In this document: positions 47,735-58,054 of the stretch, one piece after another
How the letters are laid out: every line of letters starts with the position of its first letter
Numbering within the stretch: the stretch's first letter is position 1
Source: Hygrophila difformis
Taxonomy: Eukaryota > Streptophyta > Magnoliopsida > Lamiales > Acanthaceae
Assembly: GCA_030278955.1 (NCBI GenBank)
Contig: JAOANR010000004.1
Span: forward strand, 21,274,976 to 21,338,975
Direction of reading: 5' to 3'
DNA length: 64,000 nucleotides
Made by a program: the position numbers and the translations under genes
The notes under the pieces: model-generated
Seen by the model: only the letters and a program-made list of their open reading frames with translations
Databases searched by the model: none
Told to the model about the DNA's origin: nothing

Positions 47735-48515
47735 CATTTTGGAAAAGGGTCGGGTAACGCTCCTTCATATCCGCCTCTAATTCCAACGTTGCCATCTCGG
47801 CTTCGTGGTTAGACCAAAGAACCTTGACCATTCTCACGGTCTTATTTCGTGTTACCCTCTTCTTCACGTCTAGTATTCATATCGGAATTTCCTCGTACCT
47901 CAAGTCATCATCCAATTCAATCTCTTCCGATTGGAGTACATGGGTCGGGTCGTGTACATACTTTTTCAATTGCGAGACATGAAATACATCATGGACACGA
48001 GTAAATTGTGGCGGCAGTGCTAGCCGATATGCGAGATTCCCCACTCTTTCTAGGATCTCGTACGGTCCTATGTATCGTGGGCTCACCTTCCCTCGCTTGC
48101 CGAAGCGCATCGCACCCTTCATCGGTGATACCTTCAGCATGACCTTATCACCTATTTGGAATTCCAAATCTTGTCGTCTCACGTCGGCATAGCCCTTTTG
48201 TCAGTCTTGCGCGGCTCTCATCTTCCCTTGGATTATCTTGATTTGTTGAGCCATGTCCTCAACAAGTTATGGTCCAACTATCATAGTCCTATCTCTCTCT
48301 CCCCAGCTCAACGGACTTTGGCACTTGCGTCCATACAATGCTTCGAAAGGTGCGATGCCAATGCTAGCATGGTAACTATTGTTGTAGGAAAATTCGATTA
48401 GCGGTAAATGATCTTCCAAACTACCCTTAAACTCTAGGACACATGCCCTCGAGATGCTGTCATGTGGTACTCCATGTCGTCGCACCACATTATCGATGTA
48501 TGCTCGGGCTAAGTG
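47735..48515 (-). pseudogene. pol: Chromovirus pol remnant: integrase C-half and chromodomain
   Basis: On the minus strand: [18 protein letters not shown], then an in-frame loss of about 44 codons that removes the second catalytic Asp and the Glu, then the RACVLEF...YGRKC region, the C-terminal domain (48182-47877, RYIGPYEIL), and a chromodomain (about 47880-47735). At least two CGA-type codons now read TGA (near 48200 and 47878), and the usual Trp of ATWE is Leu. Homology stops abruptly at about 48515. Confidence 0.88.
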
Positions 48516-49420
48516 AGTAGTGTAAAGTAAAAGAGAAATAAGCAAAATCGAAAATAATAAAAAAAAAATAAAACATCATCCGTGACCCGCGCGGTGTCCG
48601 CGCGGGGACCGTGCGGGCACACCAGTTCGAAAAAAATAGGGCTCGCGCCCCGAGCGAGCCACTTCCCTCATTTCCCCATCCGAGACCACTTCACATTTTC
48701 TCTCAAATCCGTTCTTCCGATCTCAAATTCTACCGATCCCGACTTCAATTTTGCCTTGCAAGGTATGTATCTACTACTTCTACTTACCAATTTCAATTTT
48801 TATGCTTTGGATGACTTGATTTTGGATGGGTTCTTGAAATTAGGGTTTATGTGCACAATTTGGGGATTTGTTATTTTTAGGCTTGATTTGTGCAAATTAG
48901 CAAGCATATGTGATTATTGATGTTGTTTTTGTTGATTTTGTTGAGTTTATGCCCCAATGTGTATGTGTTTTTGGCCATTTCTCGGTGATGTGGGTATTTA
49001 GGAATAATATGGAATTCTTGATTTTTGGATGGTATTGTGACATGAAAGATGGTTTCATTGTTGTTGTTTGGTGTCATATTGTGATGACGAGTTGCTGCTT
49101 GAGCAATTGTTTTAATTTATGGGCAAATTTCGTGTATCTTATGAGTATAATTGAAGCTTGTTGTTTTTCGCATTTAACGTGTTCGATGAAATGCCACAAA
49201 GGGCTTTGGAATTTTTTTTGGTATGTCCTTTGTGTGCGTTGCCCTTTTATGCTATGTTGATGGTGATTGAGGTGTTGTGGCTATGGATTCTCCGTATTGG
49301 AAGTTTTTATTTGGTGTTTTTGCGCATATACGTTATATATATTGTGGGAAATCAACCTGATAATTGGTGTTGGGTGTTCGCAGGATGTTGCTTTTCCTAT
49401 GGGTTGTTTGGGCGTCTCTC
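48516..49420 (+). other. 5' region of the segment F gene: UTR and predicted intron
   Basis: After a short A-rich stretch come G/C-rich inverted sequences (CCGCGCGG near 48587-48605), a C/T-rich 5' UTR-like stretch (48655-48760), a splice donor GCAAG|GTATGT at 48762 and an acceptor TTCGCAG at 49377-49383. The roughly 620-bp interval between is T-rich like a plant intron. The layout matches the 5' end of the element E gene. No ATG before the donor is in clear frame, so the first exon may be untranslated. Confidence 0.5.
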
Positions 49421-50710
49421 ATGGTCCTTCCTAGGGCCAAGAGGCGGGCCACACGGCGCAGCGAGGCTAGCTCTAGCGCTGCGGTACCGGTGATACCAGA
49501 TTTTGATGAGAGCGAGTCCGAGGAGGACGAGGAGCAGTGGGGCCCGAGACTCAGGGGTCTCCCTGACGAGGTGCGTCCTCACCGGCATGATAGGTTTTGT
49601 TTTAGGACGAGGGCCGCCCAGGACTTCTACTTCGACGAGCTGCGTCGAAACATGGCTTATGTCCCCGAGAGAGGCATGTTTCCTGATCATTTGGGCGATG
49701 ATAGGGTCAGTGCGGTCTTGGAGCACCTTCAGTGGACTGGACTCGCACGTCACCCCGAAGGTGTTGCCTCCGGTTATCTGGCTATAGAGGTTATCGCCAA
49801 CATTGGCGGTCTTGGGGAGGGTGACGACCTATCTCGAGTATGGGTTCGTGGTCGCTATCTCGACTTCAGTGCTCGGGCGATCAATGTCTATTTCGGTCTG
49901 CCTGACGATGGCGCATTCCGTCCACAGCCTGAGGGCCGTGTTATTGCTCCAGCGTGGGGTGTCTTATTCACCATGGTGGCTCCTCAGCTCGAGCACGATC
50001 ATTAGCTGCGGTTGACTACGATGGACACCCCTTGGCGAGAGCTCACCCAGATATGGTTAGGGCGCGTTCGGCCGATTACCCGGAGCCATATCGTCCTGGA
50101 TCATGTCTATGAGACCATTTGCTTTATCGTGCAAGGCGGTAGGGTGAATGTGGGAGCTTGCATTGAGGACAATTTGAGGGGTATGCGGAGAGGACGAGGG
50201 ACTAGGGTGATTACCCATATTCACCTCATTTGTGGCTTGTGCGCGGCGCAGGGGATTCGCACGACACCAGAGACAGATCCGTACGAGTTAGCAGCGGGTG
50301 GTTGTTACTGTATCCCGACTTACACTGTGCGGCGTAACGCCATACATCATGGAGTTCCTCGGGCTGTATTTCGCCCGCAGCCTGATGATGGCGGCTTGAT
50401 TCTAGTTGTTTCTCCGGAGCAGCCACCCCCTCCTCCAGTAGTTCCACCTCCTGCAGTGGCGCCTCAGGGCCCAGAGATGACTCAGATGCTGCAGATGATG
50501 CAGGAGATGCGGGTCGATATGGATGCCGGGTTTGCAGCGGGGCATGCTCGTTATGACGCCTTGGATGCTAGGATGGACCTCTACCAGGTTCGTATGGATA
50601 CGATTACTACGAGACAGCTGGAGCAGCAGGCCACTATGACTGACATGTATGCCTATATGCGGCAGATGGATGACTAAATGCGTCGGCAGTTCCCGCCTCC
50701 TAATCAGTGA
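49421..50710 (+). pseudogene. Putative plant transposon protein gene, two premature stops
   Basis: The frame from ATG 49421 is broken by TAG 50003-50005 and TAA 50675-50677 and ends at TGA 50708-50710. Both breaks fit single C-to-T changes in glutamine codons. Product, about 430 codons: basic N-terminus, acidic Ser/Glu stretch, then a domain with FYFDELRRNM, VWVRGRYLDFSARAIN and a continuation after the TAG (SHIVLDHVYETICFIVQGG) resembling the putative plant transposon protein family, then a proline-rich stretch and a Met/Gln-rich coiled coil. The same order is seen in the C-terminal half of the element E gene. Biochemical role unknown. Confidence 0.7.
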
Positions 50711-51620
50711 TCTTTCGTATTCGCATTTCCATTTCGGGTTCATGAGGAAGTATTTGTTTGGTTGTCTCTTTAAGACGATGATTCTGCTGTCTGTAATTTC
50801 GTAGCTTATGTTTCCGTTGTGTTATTGCCTAGTTACTTGTTTGACTTGCGTTAGTTGTTTGCCGCTGTTTAGAAACACGGTTCAATTGTTCTGCCTTAGT
50901 TTATGGTTTGAGATACTCTGGATTCATTGTTACCTCCTTATCACATTTATATGTGTGTGGGTTGCCCAACAATACTTGCATCATTGTGTGACTGAGCCGC
51001 TTCAAGGTAATTAGGTATAATAATGTGATAAGGTATAAAGGATAAATTAAATAGATATATATATATTTATAAATGCTCGTAAGGAAATTTTTATTAAATT
51101 AAGAATGGTATTAACAGGTATCAATCCATTAGGATCTGTTAGTAGAGGTTGTTGGAACTTAGTGTACTGGTTGTTTCGTTGGGGGTTGTTTACTACTTGT
51201 CGTTATTATTATTATTTTTTTAATACTTGTATTTTTGTTTGGTTCTTATCTCCTTATTACATTTGCATATGTTGTTTATTTATTATTACCTTGTTCCTTT
51301 ATTTGATTGAGTCTCAACAAGGTAAATCAAGGATGGTAATTATAATAAAATGTAAGGAATATTATATTTGTATATAAAATAAATGCTCATAAATTTATTA
51401 CTCAAGGGAAACTTTTATTTGATTACAAGCATTTGAAACGGAAATAGTAGTGCTGGCAATAGTCTAAAGGGAAATACTAATAATAATGCATCGGTATGGC
51501 TTTCTAAGTCTAGAGTGGATAGGTAGGTGCATCCTTCATGGGATCGTCCCTATCCGAGACTTGGTCAGTGCCCAAAGGTCCATAAGACACTGGGATCGGT
51601 GGATCGACGGCTTCCGGAGC
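50711..51620 (+). other. 3' flank of the segment F gene, no clear gene
   Basis: A/T-rich. A degenerate duplication relates about 50930-51075 to 51249-51415 (CTCCTTAT-ACATTT..., TCAA-AAGGTAA..., AAATGCTC-TAA). On the minus strand a coding-looking tail of about 42 codons, rich in Pro and Asp and ending TYPL-stop at 51510-51512, runs into the truncated LTR of element G. I cannot assign it. Confidence 0.5.
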
Positions 51621-52425
51621 TGGTCCTTGTAGTCCCTCCAAGATCCTTCGTTTTTCCTCAACGCGTCCGGATTGGGGTTTAGAATCGAAAATAGGTTTAA
51701 TTAGGATTCATTTTCAAATCTTGAATGAAAAAGAATGGACAAGATCTTACCCCGGCGATGAGGGTCCCTGGATTTTTGTCCAAACTCAGTCTTCTATTGC
51801 CTCCGTGCCTCCGACCACTCTGGGATTAGGGTTTGGTACGTATAGAGATTTTTGTAGGGTTTTAAAAGTGTTCGGGATTGATTAAGATGGTTATTTATAG
51901 ATGTGCAAGACCTAGGGGACGTCCAAAGTCTCCCCTTTAGTGTCTTGAGACGAAAGGAAAGCAATCGAAGTCGGAAAATCCGGATTCGGGTGAGAGAATC
52001 TCGCACGGGGCGTTTCTGCCAACTGGCGCGAGGTTAGCGCGCCCTTAGCCCAAACAGCGCGCGGCCACCGCGCGGTCCACGCCTGGACTTCGGTCCGGGC
52101 GGGTCGTGCGATCCGTCGAGCCGATCCTCCACTCTTTCAGACTTCTATCCCTCTATGTTCTCGGGCTCCGATTTTCGGGCTCCAATTTCCTATCCTAATG
52201 TTTACTCGGGTCTGAATTTAATATTGGCCTCAAATTCTTGAGTCCGTTGGTGTCGGGTTCCCGTGTACAAATTTATTTAATTACTTTGTCTTCGGTTTCC
52301 CGGGTTCTCGGAACTTTGATTCCTTTTTAATTTAAATTCCATTTCTCATCTCTTATGATTCTTTATCGATTTATTTATTGTTTATTTATTTATTTATTTT
52401 TGTTGCAAAATTCCCGGGTATTACA
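51620..52425 (-). repeat. Truncated 3' LTR of element G
   Basis: Matches about 56510-57287. A TATA-like CTATAAATA (minus) is at 51892-51900. The left limit is uncertain because similarity fades between about 51605 and 51640. Confidence 0.85.
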
Positions 52426-52725
52426 GTCTACCCTCCTTAAGAATCAATTTCGTCCTCGAAGTTGTGTTTCGGCTTTTCTCGTGTTAGGAACTAATCCTTT
52501 TGTTTATTTTATTATTTTGTGACTGAACTTAGAATTAAAACTTCTAAGCTGCCTACGTACCCTGTGTAGGGATCAAAGCCATAACGTAGTTCAAAACAAT
52601 TTGAATTTGTTTATTTATGATTTAGGATACATCTTATCGAGTCGAACTCCAAGAGAAATTATTATGGGGTATGACATCCTCTCCCCCTTAGGACTTCAGT
52701 TATGTCCCCATAACTGCCTATACGT
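52426..52725 (-). other. 3' UTR of element G
   Basis: On the minus strand it reads CAGTTATGGGGACATAACTG, then TAAGGGGGAGAGGATGTCAT, about 220 bp, then TTAAGGAGGGTAGAC against the LTR (52426-52440). This equals 19431-19674 of element B. Its start marks the pol deletion junction (about 52710-52735). Confidence 0.8.
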
Positions 52726-53836
52726 TATTCTCAAGAGGGTTCGGGTTTTGGTCTTGTTCCTCGTCCCTCTCTCCTTGCTGAAGGTTCACCAAATCTATCC
52801 TCTTTTCGATCGCCTCCTCTGGCGTTCGACATCCCCTAGCCTTGTGACCAAGCTTGCCACACCTATTGCAGGTTCCCGGCTTCGGGCATTGGCGCACCAG
52901 ATGTGTATGGTTGCATCGTGGGCAGCGTGGTATAAACGCACCATGGTTGTCATCTCCTCCATTGTTGAGACCTTTATTTTCCCTCTTTCGAGATCCATTG
53001 TTTTTCCCAGAGTTGTTATTGTTGTCTTTCCGATCCTTCTTCTCAAGTCCTTGCGAGTCCTTGCTTGACTCACCAAGTTCCTTACGCTTCAATTGCTGGA
53101 TTCGAGCAATTGCTACAACACGGTCATATATCATCTGCAGGTTTGTGAATTGTCCTACTGCAAGTATCTCCCGGATACTAAGGTTCAGGCCTATCTCGAA
53201 TTTCTAAGCCTTGTCAGAGTCGGTTGGTACTAGCCTCGTAGCAAATCGTATTAGTTCCTTGAATTTGCTGTAGTATTCTTGCACCGTTTGTGCACCTTGC
53301 TTTAAGTTGATGAATTCCTCGTACTTCGCAGTCTTGGTGCTCAGTGGGTAGAATCTTTCCCTCAAAACTTCCTTAAGTTCTTCCCAGGTGTAGGCTTCTT
53401 CGTCTTCCTCTTAATTCCTCTGGAGGTTTTGCCACCATTCATCGGCTTCACCTCCTAAGTAGTAGGTCGCTACGTGTATCTTCTCCTCATCAGGGCATTT
53501 GATAGCGTTCAAGAGCTTGTCAAAGGTACGGATCCAACCTTCCAACTTTGCCGGATCCTCTTGGCCGTCATAATAGGGTGGATTGTAGGGGTTCACTAAT
53601 GCCAAGTAGTTGACTCGGGCTACTGGCGGAGGCACTGTTTGTGCCCTATGCCCCTCGGCATTTCCTAATGCTACAAGGACTTCCTCCACAGTCCTTAAAC
53701 GTTCTTCTATGTTTTTGGGTGCAGGAGGTACTCGTTCTCCTAGGTTTTGAGGGGTCTCATTGTTATTGGCCACGTTGGGGAGGTTAGCGTCAGTGCCGTT
53801 TGGACTTACCCTCCTTGGGTTTCTCATAGGTGCCAT
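52726..53836 (-). pseudogene. gag: Chromovirus gag, broken
   Basis: The ATG is at 53836 on the minus strand. N-terminal gag is intact to TAA 53413-53411 (after ...EWWQNLQRN); the frame then continues with at least one more stop near 53199. The zinc-knuckle region CPRCNHTHLVRQC and CNRCGKLGHKARGC is at about 52940-52845. It ends where protease would begin; all of pol is absent. It supplies the gag N-terminus missing from element B and helps locate that deletion. Confidence 0.9.
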
Positions 53837-54606
53837 TTTCTGTTATAACGTATATAGATTAGTTTATCGCTTGAACAAGAAATTTGCTAAATTGTATATG
53901 AGATCAAGTGCTAAACGTGCGCCATAAGGCCACGTTTTTTTTTTTTTTGTCGGACAGGGTTCTGTCCAGATTTTTTTTAGAGCATCGTGAGTTTCTAATT
54001 TCGAATTTCGAATTTTTGGATTTTTTGTTTGGGAAACCAAACAAGATAAAAACTTGATTTTTATTGTTCCACATAAGGAAATTTTCTAATTCGTACCAGG
54101 ATAGGAATGGCTAAGGCCGAGGATTGTTATGCTTAGGCGTGCGCATAGATGAATGAGATCAAGAACTACGACAAGATCAGTCTCTAATGAGCATTTCTAA
54201 TTCGATGTCAAGCCTCTAAGTTATTTAGGTGTAGCAAAAGGTCTAAGTTAGAACATATCGCTTCTAGGTTCTCTAAGGTATAGAAAAAAAATGTGGTATG
54301 CACATGCAGATGATGATTCCCCCCCAAAATAATTTTATGCACTGTATTTATTTTTCAATGTGGTTTAAAATAAAATTTATTCCATGGAAAATTAAAAAGT
54401 ATGAGTAAAAATTTTTGGACCTCTATATTGGGCCGAAAATAATAACTTTTTGGACTTCTTTAAAAATATTTGGGCTTCTAAAAACTATTGGGCTAACAAT
54501 TTGGGCTTTAAATTTAAAAATAATAATTGGGCTCTATAGATATAGTAATAGCTTAAAAATAATAGCTTTAAAAATAATAGTTTAAAATAGTTTTAAAGTA
54601 TTCCGG
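53837..54606 (-). other. Leader of element G
   Basis: No gene. Between PBS and gag ATG; A/T-rich, with a T-tract at 53937-53948 and a repeated GGGCT-Nn-AATA phrase near 54430-54550 on the plus strand. Confidence 0.7.
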
Positions 54607-54618
54607 GCTCTGATACCA
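54607..54618 (-). other. Primer-binding site for initiator tRNA-Met
   Basis: Plus strand GCTCTGATACCA, the complement of TGGTATCAGAGC, lies 3 bases from the LTR end at 54622. Confidence 0.95.
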
Positions 54619-54621
54619 TTC

Positions 54622-57287
54622 TGTAACACCCCAGTTTTTGGTCACCCAGGTCGGGGTGTCACCGCCACACCTCCCTAGCAAGACACGATTTCTCCGAGCT
54701 TGCTAAAGAGATGCAAGGCTATGGTTTTTCTGAATTTAAAACATTCAAACAGCCCATTCATATATATAGTTTAAAAATAATATATCAAAGTTGCAGCGGA
54801 AAGTAATAATTACATATGTATAATGCAGCGGAATTTAAAATTGGGCCAACACGGCCAAAATACGAGTTAAACAAGCCCGTTCATGCAATTCATAACTAAG
54901 AATAGAATAATAAAAGAAAATAATATTTTCCCAAATATCCCATGCATGCATATGATGATGCATAATCTTCTTATTCTGTAGAAAAAGGGAAAAACATGGT
55001 TTGGTCAGCAAAAACTTGCTGAGTAAGTTAACACATACATGATTATGGGGTTTCAAAGCCATTAATTAGATTTAAAGAAAACATGTGCATATCACCCCAT
55101 AATTTAATGTATTTATTTAATTGCATAATTTAAATGACAGGGATTCCATAAGATCATAAATATAGCTTGCAAAGTAATTAAATAAATTGACATACATTTA
55201 AAAGCACAATTTAACCGAAATTTAATTTAAACAAATGTCTCGCTTCGTTTATTTCACAGATCACCATCGCTAGGGCTCTTATGTCCGCCAGCCTTACGCT
55301 CGGGCTCTTATGTCCACGAGTATTATGGTCAATCTTTTAATAGGTTCATTACGTCCGCTGCCCTACAATCAATATGTCGCTAGGGCTCTTACGTCCACTA
55401 GACATACACTTGGGCTCTTATGTCCACAAGCCGTAGACAAAATTGACAGTATCCAGCTTAGTCATAAACCCCAATGTTTTAATCTTTTTTTTGTTTAGAA
55501 AGACCAATTTCCCAAATTAGTAAGTTTCTCAAAATATACTATTTCAGGACGTTATTCGCTCCGATATCATTTAAAATCCTTTTCAACAAGATTTTCAAGA
55601 TTTGACTTGGTCAAAACCACAGTTTACTCCAAAATTACCTAAAAATCGGTTTCAAGTCCAAAAATTCTGAAATTTGACCAGTGACTCGAAAACACAGAGA
55701 TGAAAAAGTTTCATGTTTTATGTTTTTCGATCCGAGATACTGAAGTAAGTGAAAAACGTCAATCTTTAACAGGATGACAATCTGTCCGAGTTTCAACACA
55801 TCAGTTTCAAGATTTCAAGATCTACCATAGAAAACTAACTCCAAATTTGATGAAATTTTACAGGGAGATGCTTAAGACATGTATCTACAAGTTTCATGTT
55901 CAACAAAAGATCTAATTCATCCTATATCTATTGTCAAAAACGCCTACAATTTCGGACCAAGAATCTGTCAAGATTTCGAGATCTAAGTTTAGAACAGTTC
56001 GGTTTGGAGTCGATCTCCGATATCAAACCTAAACTAAAAACTCCAAAAATTTACGGAAGTGTTCTTAACGTATAGGTCTACAATTCTTATGTTTAACACC
56101 AATCCTAAATCGGTCTAGATCTAGGGTAAAATTCAACCTCAAATTCGGACTAAGAATCTATCACCGTTTCAAGATCTAAGTCGAAGGCAGGTTTGTTTGT
56201 GGTCGTTTTCAGATATCAAAACACAATGGAAAATTATGAAATTTTTATTGAAGATAGATCTATGTCTTAGGAACGTTTTTCGTGTTTTAAGTTTTCCGGT
56301 TTGAACAGTTTTAAGGGTTCAAAAAAATCGTGCAAAAACACTGCGCCGTTAGGATTTTAGTTGTGACAGATTTTACGTTCTTGATTCAAATCTTTAGATC
56401 AAGTGAATTCTAATTCTCCCAAACCATGTAAGTATTAACTTACCGATCTATGAACGTTCCGGCTCGTCGATTCGTAGGCGTGGCTTCCAGTCCTTCGTTC
56501 TCCCTCCGAGATCCTTCGTTTTTCCTCAACGCGTCCGGATTGGGGTTTAGAATCGAAAAGAGGTTAATTAGGATTCGTTTTCGAATCTTGAATGAAAGAG
56601 AATGGACAAGATCTTACCCCGGCGATGAGGGTCCCTGGATTTTCGTCCAAACTCAGTCTTCTATTGCCTCCGTGCCTCCGACGACTCCGGGATTAGGGTT
56701 TGGTACGTATAGAGATTTTCGTAGGGTTTTAAAAGTGTTCGGGATTGATTAAGATGGTTATTTATAGATGTGCAAGACCTAGGGGACGTCCAAAGTCTGC
56801 CCCTAAGTGTCTTGAGCCGAAAGAAAAGCAACTGAAGTAGGAAAATTCGGATTCGGGCGAGAGAATCTCGCACGGGGCGTTTCTGCCAACTGGCGCGGGG
56901 TTAACGCGCCCTTAGTCCAAACAGCGCGCGGCCACCGCGCGGTCCATGCCTGGACTTCGGTCCGGGCGGGTCGTGCGATCCGTCGAGCCGTTCCTCCTCT
57001 CTTTCGGACTTCTATCCCTCTATGTTCTCAGGCTCCGATTTCCGGGCTATTTTCGGGCTCCAATTTCCTATCGTAATTTTTACTCGGGTCTGAATTATAT
57101 TGGCATCGAATTTTCGAGTCCGTTGGTGTCGGGTTCCCGTGTACAAATTTATTTAATTACTTTGTCTTCGGTTTCCCGGGTTCTCGGAACTTTGATTCCT
57201 TTTTAATTTAAATTCCATTTCTCATCTCTTATGATTCTTTATCTATTTATTTATTTATGTTATGTTGCAAAATTCCCGGGTATTACA
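54622..57287 (-). repeat. 5' LTR of element G (2,666 bp)
   Basis: Minus strand starts TGTAATACCCGGG at 57287 and ends GGGTGTTACA at 54622. A TATA box (CTATAAATA, minus) is at 56759-56767. It contains a short repeated phrase GGGCTCTTATGTCC (55273-55440, about four copies) and CGCGCGGCCACCGCGCGG near 56925-56942. Confidence 0.92.
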
Positions 57288-57916
57288 TTAAGTGATAATT
57301 CTAAAAGCTGTTGCTAAGAAATGAGTCTGACTGATCATTACTTAGTAATTGATCCCATGATTTCAATGCTTTTAAATGTCATGACACTGGATCATCAGTA
57401 CTTGTCTTGGGAAAGTGATCAAAGACATGAAGTTTTGATTAACTTGCATAAAGGATTTTTCCTATCTCAATGAGTTCTCGCTTTATTGCTGAACATAGAA
57501 GTATGATTGCTTAATCATAGTCTTATTTTGTTTAATTGTCTTAGAGTCCACTTTATCTTCTAATCCATGAATCCATAACTATATTCATTCCATTCATTTT
57601 ACTTTTTAATAGCGCTTTCTATATTTCTTTTATAGCTTTTCATGCATTTACAATTCAGCATTTATTCATTAGACAACACAATTACACCATCCATAAACCA
57701 GAGGAGATACTAAGTTCTAGAATCTGTAATTCTATTAAAACACTTCTATCGTGTAACTCTCCCGAGAACGATCCCGACAATTGGAAATAAATACTGCAAG
57801 CTTGATACTGTGGGCTTTCGGTAGGCAGATCAGGCATACTCTTGAGCAATCCTATGAGATTTATAGTATAAAGAGAGTCGAGAGATATGTAGCAAGTCCG
57901 CGCCCTCAAAGTTTCA
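57288..57916 (+). repeat. 5' LTR of element A, 3' part
   Basis: Ends CAAAGTTTCA directly before the PBS. Near 57768-57835 the phrases GAACGATCCCGAC, ATAAATACTGCAA and GTGGGCTTTCGG match the C and E LTRs (9781-9846), where they lie about 445 rather than 150 bp from the LTR end. No gene. Confidence 0.85.
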
Positions 57917-57934
57917 TGGCGCCGTTGTCGGGGA
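57917..57934 (+). other. Primer-binding site for tRNA-Asp, one mismatch
   Basis: TGGCGCCGTTGTCGGGGA differs by one C-to-T change from the site in elements C and E. Confidence 0.92.
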
Positions 57935-58054
57935 TCGTGTAGTGTTATGAATTTTAGAACTAAAAATACTCTTTGGTTTATTTGTAATTTACTTATCATT
58001 GTAAATAAATCCATTAATTTTTTCATTTTGTCCACAGAGAAATCTCAACAGTTT

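Larger units (their letters stand above)
22450..48515 (-). mobile_element. Truncated chromovirus (element D), minus strand, split by element E
   Basis: Read on the minus strand, this runs from a broken integrase (48515) through chromodomain, 3' UTR and 3' LTR, whose end is at 22450. The upstream half (5' LTR, gag, protease, RT, RNase H) is missing. The LTR is interrupted by element E with CCTAG duplicated. Its LTR is related to but clearly different from those of elements B and G, so it is a separate insertion. Total residual length without E is about 3.6 kb. Confidence 0.85.
51620..57287 (-). mobile_element. Chromovirus with pol deleted (element G), minus strand
   Basis: On the minus strand: 5' LTR (57287-54622), tRNA-Met PBS, broken gag, a direct jump from the end of gag to the 3' UTR, polypurine tract, and a 3' LTR cut off at about 51620. 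The LTR copies differ at roughly 5% by eye, several of them C-to-T or G-to-A changes at CpG in the 3' copy, so it is older than elements B, C and E. Confidence 0.88.

Noticed and set aside
49364..49420. Upstream start of the segment F frame at 49364
   Set aside because: It would begin with GTG before the predicted splice acceptor at 49383; ATG 49421 is the first sensible start after it.
54001..55500. Possible host gene between gag and LTR of element G
   Set aside because: Only short A/T-rich frames; the region is explained as retroelement leader, PBS and LTR.
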